Positions 42,832 to 52,192 are shown, counted from the first letter of the stretch. The stretch: DNA of 64,000 nucleotides from an uncultured Sphingobacteriaceae bacterium (GCA_946480915.1 CAMLLO010000011.1:83620-147619), one strand, 5' to 3'. Translations and numbers: made by a program. The notes: generated by a model not told the origin, from the letters alone.

Positions 42832-42969
42832 ATGAGATCAGCTATTAGGTACCCTAACAGCATTGTAAATGGGCATTACGATCATGTAAATGGGTATAAC
42901 GGTCATGTAAGTAGGCATTACGATCATGTAAATGGGCATTACGGTCATCTAAACGGACATCTTATGTAA
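42832..42969 (+). CDS. possible small His-rich repeat protein (45 residues)
   Basis: ATG at 42832 opens a 45-codon frame through the 21-bp tandem repeat. It starts MRSAIRYPNSI and then has 7-residue units VNGHYDH, VNGYNGH, VSRHYDH, VNGHYGH and a partial LNGHLM before TAA. Eight of 45 residues are His. The only frame open through all units is this one: the other two hit stops. Since 21 is a multiple of three, an open unit gives an open array by chance, so coding is uncertain. A metal-binding peptide is only an idea. Confidence 0.3.
   Translation: MRSAIRYPNSIVNGHYDHVNGYNGHVSRHYDHVNGHYGHLNGHLM
42864..42960. repeat. 21-bp tandem repeat, four full copies and a partial one
   Basis: Units begin at 42864, 42885, 42906, 42927 and 42948. 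The consensus TGTAAATGGGCATTACGATCA varies at a few positions (for example GGTATAAC in unit 2, AAGTAGGC in unit 3). Units 1 and 4 differ by one base. The array lies in the 465-bp spacer between the divergent SDR and YtxH-like genes; the rest of that spacer shows nothing recognisable apart from a TTAATTTG box near 42785-42792. Confidence 0.85.
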
Positions 42970-43106
42970 ATGTAAAAGCTAATTCTTTCGTTACCGTGGA
43001 AGTAAAATAAGTTCGCATTTTACCGCAATGTTTTGCAATTGCCTGTGCTGGTTCGGGTGTTTCTGGCATCGTCTTTGCCCATTTTTATGAGGAAAAAATA
43101 TGAGAC

Positions 43107-43376
43107 ATGGGCTTAGTTAGATTATTAGTTACAGGTGCAGCCGTTGTTGTAGGTGTACGTTACATTACAAAAAAGCGTCCGGACGGTTCTTCAATTGCTG
43201 AAGACCTGAAAATGAAAATTGCCGACACGATGAATAAAGCACAACCTTATATTGACCGATTAAAAGGGCAGTTCTCAAAGGTTCCTCATATTAAGGGAAA
43301 CACCGGAGGCGATAAACCTTATCCACGGAAGTTTGAGAATTTCTCACCTGATCCGGATCCTGCCTACAGTTCGTGA
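43107..43376 (+). CDS. YtxH-like small protein
   Basis: An 89-residue protein with an N-terminal hydrophobic helix (LVRLLVTGAAVVVGVRYIT) and an amphipathic stretch (IAEDLKMKIADTMNKAQPYIDRLKGQ), then a Pro/Asp-rich tail. The helix plus coiled region resembles YtxH/gas-vesicle-related stress proteins, but the match is by shape, not by a definite motif. ATG at 43107. Downstream, a GGC...GCC pair before a T8 run at 43490-43497 may be its terminator. It sits next to the DNA-damage cassette on the opposite strand. Confidence 0.5.
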   Translation: MGLVRLLVTGAAVVVGVRYITKKRPDGSSIAEDLKMKIADTMNKAQPYIDRLKGQFSKVPHIKGNTGGDKPYPRKFENFSPDPDPAYSS

Positions 43377-43532
43377 AAAAAGGTGCATGATAATTATCCA
43401 TTTAAAGGGATATTATCGGGCCCCCGAATGGTCTGGCTGATTTGAGATTTGCCGTTCCTATTGTCAGCAATTCAATTCCGATCAGGCCTTTTTTTTGATA
43501 ATACCTATAAAAAAGTAAAGGAATCTGTGAGA

Positions 43533-46500
43533 TTATTTGAAGTTTCTCCCCTTTGGAAATACTTCTTGCTCCACAGCTTCTCTTACTTGCGATCTTTTAT
43601 TCTCTGCCGGGAAAGGTGTTTTTTCATCAGCTCTTGATAAGGTTAGCACGGGCTGATTATCATTTTCTACTACAGTTAGCCCCCGTAATAACTTTGACAG
43701 ATCGAAGCATCGTTTAGCGATTACATGTATTACCTCGCCCTCCCGTTGAAGCTTGCCTTCAACCATCAACAGCTTTGCACCCAAAACCTCCTTCCGGTAG
43801 GTTTCAAATAATTTTTGAAACACTACAAGATTAGAGAATCCTGTTTCATCCTCAATGGTAATAAAACAAACACCACCCGCCGTTCCGGGTCGTTGGCGAA
43901 CCAGTACCAAGCCCGCCACCTTTACCAATGTTCCGTCTTTTACATGCTTAAGTTCTTCGGAAGACAGAATACGCAATAGCCGAAGTTTCTCCCGTACAAA
44001 GCTAACCGGATGAGCTTTTAAGGATAATGCGGTGGTTGCATAATCGTGTACTACGTGTTCGGCCGCAGTCATTAATGGCAGACTTATCTGAGTTTCTAAA
44101 ACACTTTCTGAAGGCTGCCCCTCAAATAGCGCAATTGGTCTGTCATTCAATGCCGATACTTCCCACAAAGCCTGACGGCGGTCTAGTCCCAATGATCGAA
44201 AGGTATCTGCATCAGCCAGACGCTCGAGTGCCGCTTGCGAAACACCAGCATCCCGTAAGGCATGGATGGTTTTATAACCTGTCGCTCTTCCAGAGACCAG
44301 AGTTTCCACATCCTCCTCTCTTAATCCTTTTATCTGTCTGAATCCTAAACGAAGTGCAAAATATTTACCTGATTTTTCTTCAAGCAAATTATCCCATTGC
44401 GAATAATTAATATCTACCTCCCGCACCTCCACGCCATGCTTTTTAGCATCAATTACCAACTGTGCCGGTTGATAAAAACCCATAGGCATGCTGTTTAATA
44501 TTGCTGCTCCAAATACATCAGGATAGTAATGCTTCAGCCAGCAGGAAACATATACCAACAGGGCAAAACTTGCAGCATGACTTTCGGGGAAACCATAGCT
44601 TCCAAAACCTTCTAATTGTTTAAAGATCCGATGGGCAAACTCTTCAGAATAACCCTTAGCTTTCATACCGTTGATCAGTTTCTTCTCAAACTGACTAACT
44701 AAACCTTTCAGTTTAAAGGTGGCCATACTTCTGCGAAGTTCGTCTGCTTCGGCTGGAGTAAAGCCTGCGGCAACAATAGCAATTTTCATCGCTTGTTCCT
44801 GGAAAAGCGGAACGCCTAATGTTCTGCTTAAAATCTCTTCCAGTTCTTTCGAAGGATATTCGATTGGCTCTTCACCGTTACGGCGACGCAAATAAGGGTG
44901 AACCATATCGCCTTGTATTGGTCCGGGACGAACGATAGCTACTTCAATCACCAAATCATAAAAACATTTTGGCCTTAAACGAGGAAGCATGGTTTGCTGG
45001 GCACGGCTCTCAATCTGGAATACTCCGATGGTATCGGCATGACTGATCATTTCATAAACTTCAGTATCATCCTGCGGGATATTAGCCAGGGTTAAATCCC
45101 GATTATAATGTTTTTTAGCTAAATCAAAAGCTTTACGGATACAGGTAAGCATTCCCAGTGCAAGCACATCAATTTTCAAGAATCCAAGCGCATCAATATC
45201 ATCCTTGTTCCATTCAATATTGGTCCGGTCCTGCATGCGGGCGTTGAGGATCGGGCAGAGGTCGGTTAGTTTCCCCTGGGTAATCACAAAGCCGCCTGTA
45301 TGCTGACCCAGCTGCCGTGGAAATCCCATTAATTGACCCGTTAGCTGCAATACTTTTCTCAAATGCGGGTCTTTAGGATTTAAGCCTGATTCAAGCAGAC
45401 GGGGTTCATCAAACCATTCATCGGTAAATTCCCAAATGGCACCCGAAAGACGATTAATGGTATCAACAGAAAGTCCCATTGCCTTTCCTACATCCCTGAT
45501 AGCACCTTTTTGATGCAGTTGGGTAACTGTAGCAACTATAGCAGCCCGTTCTCGTCCATATTTATTGTAGATATATTGAATTACCTCTTCTCTGCGCTCA
45601 TGTTCAAAATCTACATCAATATCCGGCGGTTCGTTCCGTGCCGAAGAAATAAAACGCTCGAATAGCAGGTCGAATTTGGTAGGGTCTACGGAAGTGATGC
45701 CAAGGCAATAACAAACGGTAGAGTTTGCCGCAGAACCTCGCCCCTGACATAAAATGCCTTGTTGCCTTGCAAAGCGAACAATATCATGCACGGTAAGGAA
45801 ATAAGGTGCATAGTTCATCTCCTCCATAAACTTTAGCTCATGATGGATATTGGCGATTATTTTCTCGGGTATATTTCCTTTATAATGTTCTTTCGCACCT
45901 TTCCAGGTTAGAAAGGTTAGTTCTTCTAATGGTGTACGTCCTTCAGTAGTGATCTCTTCAGGGTACACGTATTTCAACTCGTCGAGCGAAAATTGGCAAG
46001 CCTCCGCAATTTCCTGTGTACGTTCAATCGCATCAGGATATAGCCTGAACAGCCGCTGCATTTCATCTATCGGTTTCATGTATCGTTCGGCGTTCGGATG
46101 AAGCCGGAAACCGGCATTCTGGATAGTGCATTTTTCACGAATACAGGTCAATATATCCTGCAATTCTCTTCGCTCTAAACTATGATAATGAACATCATTC
46201 GTAGCGACAAGAGGAATACTGAAACGTTCGGATAATTGTGTAAGCCGAAATAGTTTTTTGCTGTCATCTCCCTGGTATGAACGTGTTGCTGAAATATACA
46301 GACTGCTGCCAAAAGCTTTGCGATATTCTTCGACTTGCTGCTCAAAAGAGGGCTCAAAATTAAATACTTCATTAAGCTGGTCGGGCGGTATAACAATCAG
46401 TTTAAAACCTTTAGCATGCTCATAAACATCTTGTTTATACAGGATGCAGTCGCCTTTCTCTGCACGGAGGTTACCTTTGCTTAGTAAAGCGGATAGGCTG

Positions 46501-46757
46501 CAATAAGCTTCCAAATTAGTTGGATAAGCTAATAAACTCGGCCCATCCATTAAATCCAGCCTGCAGCTGGGAATTAGAGTTATATTTTTTGCCTTTGCAG
46601 CTACATGTGCCCGTACAATGCCAGCCAGTGTATTTCTATCAGTAATTGCAATTTTAGTATAGCCCAATTCAGCTGCTTGTTGTACCAGTTCATCCGGATG
46701 AGAAGCACCGCGTAGAAAACTGAAATTGCTTGTTACCTGTAATTCCGTGTAGCTCAT
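43533..46757 (-). CDS. dnaE2: error-prone DNA polymerase III alpha subunit
   Basis: A 1074-residue C-family polymerase of the DnaE2 (ImuC) type, copying past DNA damage with ImuA and ImuB. N-terminal PHP domain (LQVTSNFSFLRGASHPDELV ... AITDRNTLAGIVR), catalytic palm with PPDIDVDFEHERREEVI (Asp pair) and CQGRGSAANSTVCY, then the finger and HhH segments and a C-terminal OB fold (LVKVAGLVLVRQRPGTAGG) as in DnaE2. The frame opens further upstream to 46796 but MSYTELQVTSNFSF at 46757 is the family start, leaving 11 bp after the imuB stop. Third gene of the operon. Confidence 0.94.
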   Translation of the reverse strand: MSYTELQVTSNFSFLRGASHPDELVQQAAELGYTKIAITDRNTLAGIVRAHVAAKAKNITLIPSCRLDLMDGPSLLAYPTNLEAYCSLSALLSKGNLRAEKGDCILYKQDVYEHAKGFKLIVIPPDQLNEVFNFEPSFEQQVEEYRKAFGSSLYISATRSYQGDDSKKLFRLTQLSERFSIPLVATNDVHYHSLERRELQDILTCIREKCTIQNAGFRLHPNAERYMKPIDEMQRLFRLYPDAIERTQEIAEACQFSLDELKYVYPEEITTEGRTPLEELTFLTWKGAKEHYKGNIPEKIIANIHHELKFMEEMNYAPYFLTVHDIVRFARQQGILCQGRGSAANSTVCYCLGITSVDPTKFDLLFERFISSARNEPPDIDVDFEHERREEVIQYIYNKYGRERAAIVATVTQLHQKGAIRDVGKAMGLSVDTINRLSGAIWEFTDEWFDEPRLLESGLNPKDPHLRKVLQLTGQLMGFPRQLGQHTGGFVITQGKLTDLCPILNARMQDRTNIEWNKDDIDALGFLKIDVLALGMLTCIRKAFDLAKKHYNRDLTLANIPQDDTEVYEMISHADTIGVFQIESRAQQTMLPRLRPKCFYDLVIEVAIVRPGPIQGDMVHPYLRRRNGEEPIEYPSKELEEILSRTLGVPLFQEQAMKIAIVAAGFTPAEADELRRSMATFKLKGLVSQFEKKLINGMKAKGYSEEFAHRIFKQLEGFGSYGFPESHAASFALLVYVSCWLKHYYPDVFGAAILNSMPMGFYQPAQLVIDAKKHGVEVREVDINYSQWDNLLEEKSGKYFALRLGFRQIKGLREEDVETLVSGRATGYKTIHALRDAGVSQAALERLADADTFRSLGLDRRQALWEVSALNDRPIALFEGQPSESVLETQISLPLMTAAEHVVHDYATTALSLKAHPVSFVREKLRLLRILSSEELKHVKDGTLVKVAGLVLVRQRPGTAGGVCFITIEDETGFSNLVVFQKLFETYRKEVLGAKLLMVEGKLQREGEVIHVIAKRCFDLSKLLRGLTVVENDNQPVLTLSRADEKTPFPAENKRSQVREAVEQEVFPKGRNFK

Positions 46758-46768
46758 AATTCCTTTCT

Positions 46769-48271
46769 TTACGCAAAAAAACCATGAATAAACCATTGCT
46801 TTGATTGGCCTCCCTCATAATGCCCCAACCTGAATATCCAATATCGTTGTCCATCCTGGTCTTCCACATTATAGTAATCTCTGTGTTCACCTCCTTCAAG
46901 CCACCATTCCCTTTCGATCCGTTCAGGGCCGTCGGCTTTTTTGATAGGATGTACCTTGTTTTTATATCTGAACATCAGCGGTGGATAATCGGGTATGGGT
47001 GCAGTAACATCTATGAGTTCAGGTCTGGCTAAGATTCTTACTGGTCTGGGCTTATCACTTCGCCATGATGTAATTGCCTGATCTTGTAAAGAAGACGCCT
47101 GTTTTATAGACCGCTCTGGCCAGTAATGCTCATCAGGCAGATAACGATGAATTGTTCCTGCGCCAACTTTGGCTGTTATCCTGTCGAGCAGTTCTGCTAC
47201 ACCTTCGTCATTTAAACCGGGATTTTCTGCCCATAAGACTTCCTGAGAAAGAGAAACCTCCTCAACTTTCAGTGCCTCCAGTATAAAGAGCTCAATACCC
47301 AAATCGGGCGCAATGGAGGCTGTTTTCAATTCAAACAACTTAAAAAGATGCGGAACATGATGCGTAGCCTTATTCGTTCCAACCTCTGCTTGCTGGATTT
47401 TACCATCCACACGATAACACTTTAATATGGCAGTCCGGATTCCCATACCTTCCTGCTGAAGGCGCAAACAAAGCGTTTCAAGAAGACGATTAATGGCTAT
47501 CTCGATTCCAACTTTTGTTCGGATAGGTTCCATACAAGGCAGTCGTTCCTGCCAGGGCTCTGGTATCATGATGGGCTGAATGTATTCTTCGGCCTGACCG
47601 AGTGCTTGCGCCAGTCGTACTAACAAGGCTTCGCCAAAACGCCTGCGTAAAGCAGAACGGGGCATACTGATAAAACTACCAATTGTATATAATCCCAATT
47701 TTTGCAGGCGTGTCAGAACCGTTGAATCTAATCGTAAGGCCGCTGCCGGAAGGGATAGGAGGGCAGGCGCCTGCTCTCTGCTTTCGATTATAGGCGTTAC
47801 CTGCCCGAAACGTGAAATGGCCCAGGCTGTTCCGATGGTATCTGCTATGGCGACACGCACATCATAACCTAAACCTCGTAAACGGGTGACGATTTCTTTA
47901 AGATAAGGTCGTTCGCCACCCCAGAGATGGGCGCAGCCGCTGATGTCGAGGATTAGCCCATCAGGTAGATCCAGTGCAACAATAGGAGTGTAGCGGATAG
48001 ACCATTTTCCAAGCGCTTTTAACAATTGTTCGGCCCGTTTGGGTTTTTCATCGAATACCTGTAAATCAGGAATCATCGCTTTTGCATCAGCGACTGGCAT
48101 TCCAACGTGTATGCCCTGCGATTCGGCAGCGGAATTAATAGCTGTAATAACCTTTCGTCCATGATCAGGGATAGCAAAAACAAAAGGTGTCTGCTTCAAT
48201 TCTGGCCGACGAAGTGTTAGCCAGTCTGTCGTTAAATGACGGAACCATATTGTAGCATAGCGTTTCTGCAT
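46769..48271 (-). CDS. imuB: ImuB, Y-family polymerase-like protein
   Basis: A 500-residue Y-family homologue. It has the family layout of palm, fingers and little finger, but the catalytic carboxylates are missing: the first Asp motif reads WFRHLTTDWL and the second LDISGCAHLWGGE, where active polymerases have the DxD and SxDE motifs. This is characteristic of ImuB, which acts as a hub linking ImuA, DnaE2 and the sliding clamp. Helix-hairpin-helix SMPRSALRRRFGEALL follows. It lies 11 bp upstream of dnaE2 and 11 bp downstream of imuA. Confidence 0.9.
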   Translation of the reverse strand: MQKRYATIWFRHLTTDWLTLRRPELKQTPFVFAIPDHGRKVITAINSAAESQGIHVGMPVADAKAMIPDLQVFDEKPKRAEQLLKALGKWSIRYTPIVALDLPDGLILDISGCAHLWGGERPYLKEIVTRLRGLGYDVRVAIADTIGTAWAISRFGQVTPIIESREQAPALLSLPAAALRLDSTVLTRLQKLGLYTIGSFISMPRSALRRRFGEALLVRLAQALGQAEEYIQPIMIPEPWQERLPCMEPIRTKVGIEIAINRLLETLCLRLQQEGMGIRTAILKCYRVDGKIQQAEVGTNKATHHVPHLFKLFELKTASIAPDLGIELFILEALKVEEVSLSQEVLWAENPGLNDEGVAELLDRITAKVGAGTIHRYLPDEHYWPERSIKQASSLQDQAITSWRSDKPRPVRILARPELIDVTAPIPDYPPLMFRYKNKVHPIKKADGPERIEREWWLEGGEHRDYYNVEDQDGQRYWIFRLGHYEGGQSKQWFIHGFFA

Positions 48272-48282
48272 CTTTCATCCTC

Positions 48283-49020
48283 CTAACCAGCCTGTCGGGT
48301 TTGTTCTTCATTAATAAAACCTGGCTCTTTAGTAAGCACCGGAAGGAAGCTTCCCGCATGCCACTCAAGCACCCATTCACCCGGATTCCCATTTCTTACC
48401 TTCAACAATTCAACCTTCCACCTAGGATACCCAAGTCCTGGCATACCATCTTCAAGCTCACTTGGTAAAGATTTAATCCTCCATCTGGCCGCACAAGCCG
48501 TAGTACTTAGTTTTTTTGTGTTTTTTCTTAGGATAAACCCTGTCACCCTGCTTTTCTCAACTACCAATTGCAGCCTTCGGGATTCTGTAAAGCTTATTTC
48601 TTCAATTTCTCCAATTACCGCCGCAAGCGAGCTGCATTTCAACGCTTCTTCCATGGCCCACAGAATATCCTTTCTTTGTTTCAGATCGATAAAGATGATA
48701 CGGTCGGGGTCAACGCCAAAGTTTTTTAAAGCTGGTGGAAACAAAGAACGGGAGGTACTTATCCATAGACAAATTCCGCCTTGCTGCATTAATATTTTCA
48801 ATAAACCGCCCAAAAATCCGCCGCTGGCTGCAGCATATTCGGGCTCTTCCGTTAAAAATTCGTGTATTGTTCCTGTGGGGAATACTGCATTTGGAAAGGT
48901 GGTCTCGATTTGTTCCAGTCCGGTAAAGCGGATAGTACTTGTTTGAGGAGTATGAATGCCTTGCCATTGCAAAATGTTCTTTTGCAATTTAGAGATGATA
49001 TCTTTTTTGGCGGCAAGCAT
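48283..49020 (-). CDS. imuA: ImuA-like SOS mutagenesis factor
   Basis: A 245-residue RecA-fold-like protein. The segments TGTIHEFLTEEPEYAAASGGF, GGICLWISTSRSLFPPALKNFGVDPDRIIFIDLK in shortened form CLWISTS...PDRIIFIDL and ALKCSSLAAVIGEIEEI fit ImuA; it lacks a full Walker A. The C-terminal third carries basic residues for partner binding (PRWKVELLKVRNG). First gene of the operon imuA-imuB-dnaE2; a 21-bp palindrome lies 30 bp upstream and would control the whole set. The family is damage-induced in many bacteria. Confidence 0.88.
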   Translation of the reverse strand: MLAAKKDIISKLQKNILQWQGIHTPQTSTIRFTGLEQIETTFPNAVFPTGTIHEFLTEEPEYAAASGGFLGGLLKILMQQGGICLWISTSRSLFPPALKNFGVDPDRIIFIDLKQRKDILWAMEEALKCSSLAAVIGEIEEISFTESRRLQLVVEKSRVTGFILRKNTKKLSTTACAARWRIKSLPSELEDGMPGLGYPRWKVELLKVRNGNPGEWVLEWHAGSFLPVLTKEPGFINEEQTRQAG

Positions 49021-49043
49021 AATTCTGTTATAAAGAAGAATAA

Positions 49044-49051
49044 CAAAAATA
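49044..49051 (-). promoter_or_regulatory. -7 box of the imuA promoter
   Basis: Exact TAnnTTTG match (TATTTTTG) on the minus strand, 24 bp before the imuA ATG. It abuts the 21-bp palindrome; no good -33 box is seen, as is common in tightly regulated promoters. Confidence 0.45.
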
Positions 49052-49071
49052 ATGCTAAAAATATTAGTATT
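49051..49071. promoter_or_regulatory. palindromic operator candidate for imuA-imuB-dnaE2
   Basis: AATACTAATATTTTTAGCATT on the minus strand: 8-bp arms AATACTAA and TTAGCATT with a 5-bp centre and one mismatch. It lies between the expected -33 and -7 boxes, ideal for a repressor such as a LexA-type protein. Confidence 0.55.
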
Positions 49072-49117
49072 ATTGTTTTGTTGAAAATAATTTATTGAAG
49101 GAATATATTCACATCGC

Positions 49118-49147
49118 AGAGCTGAAAATTTTTTGATTTTCAGCTCT
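49118..49147 (-). terminator. stem-loop terminator of ligD
   Basis: AGAGCTGAAAAT pairs perfectly with ATTTTCAGCTCT around TTTTTG, beginning 9 bp past the ligD stop. There is no long T-run beyond the stem on the minus strand. Confidence 0.65.
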
Positions 49148-49155
49148 TTAATAAT

Positions 49156-51879
49156 TCAGCTAAAATGACTTTTAGCTTTTTTGATCACCTTTTCAAGATC
49201 AATCCCCTTTCCGAGCACTCCCTTAAATAAATCACCTTCAACTTTCAGGCGGTCAATAGAATTGAATATTGTGAAATCATTCATTTTTAATCCAGGCTTC
49301 ACTTCATCCCAGTGTAAAGGCATAGAAACTGTTGCCCCAGGTTTTGGTCTCAACGAATATGGACCGGCAATTGTAGCACCAGGTCTGTTCTGCAAGAAAT
49401 CCAGATACATTTTACCTTTCCGGTTGGAGATCATTCGTTCGAGACTGGTATACTCGGGGATTTGTTTATGAACCAGATTCACAATAAGCCGTGCGAACAT
49501 CTGAGATTGATCATAAGTGTATTTTGCTTCCAGCGGAATGTAAATATGAATCCCGGTTGAGCCTGAAGTTTTTGGGTAACAAGGAACGTCGATTGCATCC
49601 AATACCTTTTTAACTTCCTGAGCAGCTTCAATTACCTGCTCAAACGTATTCTTATCCGGGTCCAGGTCTATCACGCAATAATCGGGATTATCAGGCGATT
49701 GCACCCTGCTAAACCAGGGGTTCATTTCGATGCAACCTAAGGACGCCATCCATAACAGATACGACTCATCAGAACCTACAAGATATTCCTTATGTTCCCC
49801 ATCGCTGGTTGTATAGGGGAATGTTTTGGTAACCCAATCCGGAGCTTTACCTTTCACATCTTTCTGATAAAAACTTTTGCCGTTTATTCCATTCGGAAAG
49901 CGGTTAAGCGACATCGGGCGGTCTTTAAGGTAAGGTAAGATGTACTCGGCTACCTGGTAGTAATAGTTAAACATATCCCTCTTGGTGATACCCTCTTCGG
50001 GCCAGTACACTTTACTTAAATTGGTAAACTTCAGATCATGTCCGCAAATCTTTCGTACCTGAGTTTCATCAGTGGGGTTAAGTAGTGTTTTACGATCTGT
50101 ATTCTTTGGTGGTTTAACGGGCTTTGCAGGAGTTTCATGCTCTTCTTGATTTACTTCCTCCACAAGCTCGGCAGCATCTCTTGGGGTTTCTAAAATTATT
50201 TCTTTAGCGGTTTTATCGGTACGCATTCCTTTAAATGAGGCCTGCCGGAAAATACCATCAGTGGTAACTTCTGCAAAGGCCACTTCGCAAACAAGTTCAG
50301 GTTTTAGCCAGGTGGGTTTGGCGCCCAACCGCTGCGGTCTGAACCGGGAGGGCTTATCTACATCGGGCTCTACCTCAAATGGGCTTTTATCTGTAATCAG
50401 TGGCTTAAATTGAGCCATCATTTCCTTTTGCAAAGCATCCGAAAAACCTGTCCCCACCTTACCCACATATTTTAGGCCTTCTTTATCATAAACGGCAAGA
50501 ACCAGGGCACTAAAAGATTTGTTGGTGCCCTGGTTTTTAGTGAAGCCCGCGATAATAACTTCCTGTCGTCTTTGTACTTTGATTTTTAGCCATTCTTTCG
50601 AGCGAAGATCTGATGTATATAAGCTGTCGGCTTTTTTTGCAATAATACCTTCCAATCCGATTCTCTCGGCAGCGTTAAAAAACTCAATTCCGCTCGCCGC
50701 GAAAACCTTGCTTTGCCTGATCCGGTCGTCATCTGTAGGGAGAATTTCCTTTAGAATCGCCTGTCTTTGAATCAAAGGTAAACCCATCAGGTTCTTGCCT
50801 TCGTACCATAAAATGTCGAATACATAATACACGAGGTTGCCATCCGCTTCGCTGCGCCAATTTTGTAAGGCTCCAAAATCTGAAATCCCTTTGTTATTAA
50901 GCACAAGAATCTCACCATCAATAACGGCATTGATTTTCCAGCCTTTTAGCAGTTTAGTGATTGGATAATATTTTGTAAAGGTGATATTGTTGCGAGAGAT
51001 TAATTCAGCGCCATTCTGATCAATAACTGCAATAGCGCGGTAGCCATCCCACTTTACTTCATAAAGCCAGTTAGGGTCGTCAAAGGGTTCATCTACCAGC
51101 GTGGCTTTCATAGGCTTGATATCTACGGGTGCTTTAGATTTCGGCGCCTGTTTAAGTAGTGATTCCAGATCGAATTCTTTTGTCTCCTGATTTTCTGTTA
51201 GCTCTTCCAGACTTTCTTCAGTTTCCTTCAGGGCTTTTTTTTTACTTTTTTTTTCTGGCGGCTTTAAGTCTTCTTCACGTCCGTGTTGCCAAACTTTTTC
51301 ACTGGTTTTTTCCATCGTTTCGATGGTCTTTCCCGAAAGAACAGATTTGTCTAATTTGGTAATATCTTTTGCAGACGCATATTCGTCCTTATGCTTTATT
51401 AGCAGCCAGCCGTTTTCACCCATTCCATGGGTTTTTACTAAGGCAAACTCACCCTGAAGCTTTTTACCATGCAGCTTGATCTTTAAAGACCCAGATTTCA
51501 GTTGTTGTAATAAATGCTTTTCCTGAGCTTTTTTTCCTTTAATTTCTTCAATAGGTTCGTAAGTGCCCTCATCCCATACAATCACTGTACCTCCACCATA
51601 TTCCCCTTCAGGAATAATGCCTTCAAAATTCTTGTAATCGAAAGGATGATCCTCGACCATCATTGCAAGACGTTTGGTTTTTGGGTCAGTAGAAGGACCT
51701 TTAGGAACAGCCCAGCTTTTCAGTACACCTTCCATCTCCAGCCGAAAATCATAATGCAGCCTGGAAGCATCATGTTTCTGAATTACGAAAAGAAGTTTCT
51801 CTTTATCGCTGCTTTTGCCGGCTTTGGGTTCGGAGGTTTTCTTAAAATCCCTTTTTTCGACGTATCTCTCCAGGCTCAT
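49156..51879 (-). CDS. ligD: multifunctional DNA ligase D
   Basis: A 907-residue NHEJ enzyme in the order phosphoesterase, ligase, polymerase. Phosphoesterase (~30-190) has KHDASRLHYDFRLE and the GEYGGGTVIVWD segment. The ATP-dependent ligase core (~255-590) has adenylation Lys276 in YEVKWDGYRA and the GLEGIIAKKADS segment. A C-terminal primase-polymerase (~640-900) has LSKVYWPEEGITKRD and the metal motif IDLDPD near residue 735. A basic acidic linker separates the first two. No ku gene lies in the window, though its partner normally does the end-binding. Transcribed behind the small DUF3606 gene. Confidence 0.95.
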   Translation of the reverse strand: MSLERYVEKRDFKKTSEPKAGKSSDKEKLLFVIQKHDASRLHYDFRLEMEGVLKSWAVPKGPSTDPKTKRLAMMVEDHPFDYKNFEGIIPEGEYGGGTVIVWDEGTYEPIEEIKGKKAQEKHLLQQLKSGSLKIKLHGKKLQGEFALVKTHGMGENGWLLIKHKDEYASAKDITKLDKSVLSGKTIETMEKTSEKVWQHGREEDLKPPEKKSKKKALKETEESLEELTENQETKEFDLESLLKQAPKSKAPVDIKPMKATLVDEPFDDPNWLYEVKWDGYRAIAVIDQNGAELISRNNITFTKYYPITKLLKGWKINAVIDGEILVLNNKGISDFGALQNWRSEADGNLVYYVFDILWYEGKNLMGLPLIQRQAILKEILPTDDDRIRQSKVFAASGIEFFNAAERIGLEGIIAKKADSLYTSDLRSKEWLKIKVQRRQEVIIAGFTKNQGTNKSFSALVLAVYDKEGLKYVGKVGTGFSDALQKEMMAQFKPLITDKSPFEVEPDVDKPSRFRPQRLGAKPTWLKPELVCEVAFAEVTTDGIFRQASFKGMRTDKTAKEIILETPRDAAELVEEVNQEEHETPAKPVKPPKNTDRKTLLNPTDETQVRKICGHDLKFTNLSKVYWPEEGITKRDMFNYYYQVAEYILPYLKDRPMSLNRFPNGINGKSFYQKDVKGKAPDWVTKTFPYTTSDGEHKEYLVGSDESYLLWMASLGCIEMNPWFSRVQSPDNPDYCVIDLDPDKNTFEQVIEAAQEVKKVLDAIDVPCYPKTSGSTGIHIYIPLEAKYTYDQSQMFARLIVNLVHKQIPEYTSLERMISNRKGKMYLDFLQNRPGATIAGPYSLRPKPGATVSMPLHWDEVKPGLKMNDFTIFNSIDRLKVEGDLFKGVLGKGIDLEKVIKKAKSHFS

Positions 51880-51883
51880 ATCT

Positions 51884-52057
51884 TTATTTCTTTAAATGTC
51901 TCTCAACTTCTTTTACCGCAGAACCTACGGCTTTAACAGCTTCTTTCAGTTCGTTTGAGCTAACGCCAAACTTTTTCGACCAGTACTGTAATTCGTAATC
52001 TTCATTAATGTTTATTCTGTCTCTGTCGGGGCTTCCTGTATTTTTTTTATCGTCCAT
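51884..52057 (-). CDS. DUF3606-family small protein
   Basis: A 57-residue reading frame (too short for common length cut-offs) that begins MDDKKNTGSPDRDRININED and continues YELQYWSKKFGVSSNELKEAV to end VERHLKK. The DRxRIxxxxxYEVxYWxxKFGVSxxxLxxAV pattern is the signature of DUF3606, a family of small proteins of unknown role. The stop is 4 bp before the ligD ATG, so they form an operon. Association with ligD may reflect shared stress induction. Confidence 0.8.
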   Translation of the reverse strand: MDDKKNTGSPDRDRININEDYELQYWSKKFGVSSNELKEAVKAVGSAVKEVERHLKK

Positions 52058-52192
52058 AGCTTATGTTAGGTAACTAGTTAGGTCAACAATAAATTAATGG
52101 GAAAAGTTTAGATCTTCAGCCTGGGAAGCATTATTAGAGATTCATGACCTCTTATTAAAACAATTTATCGTTTATTCTCTTTGGTAGTACGT

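Noticed and set aside
42864..42960. CRISPR array
   Set aside because: The 21-bp units are contiguous with no spacers and no cas genes are near.
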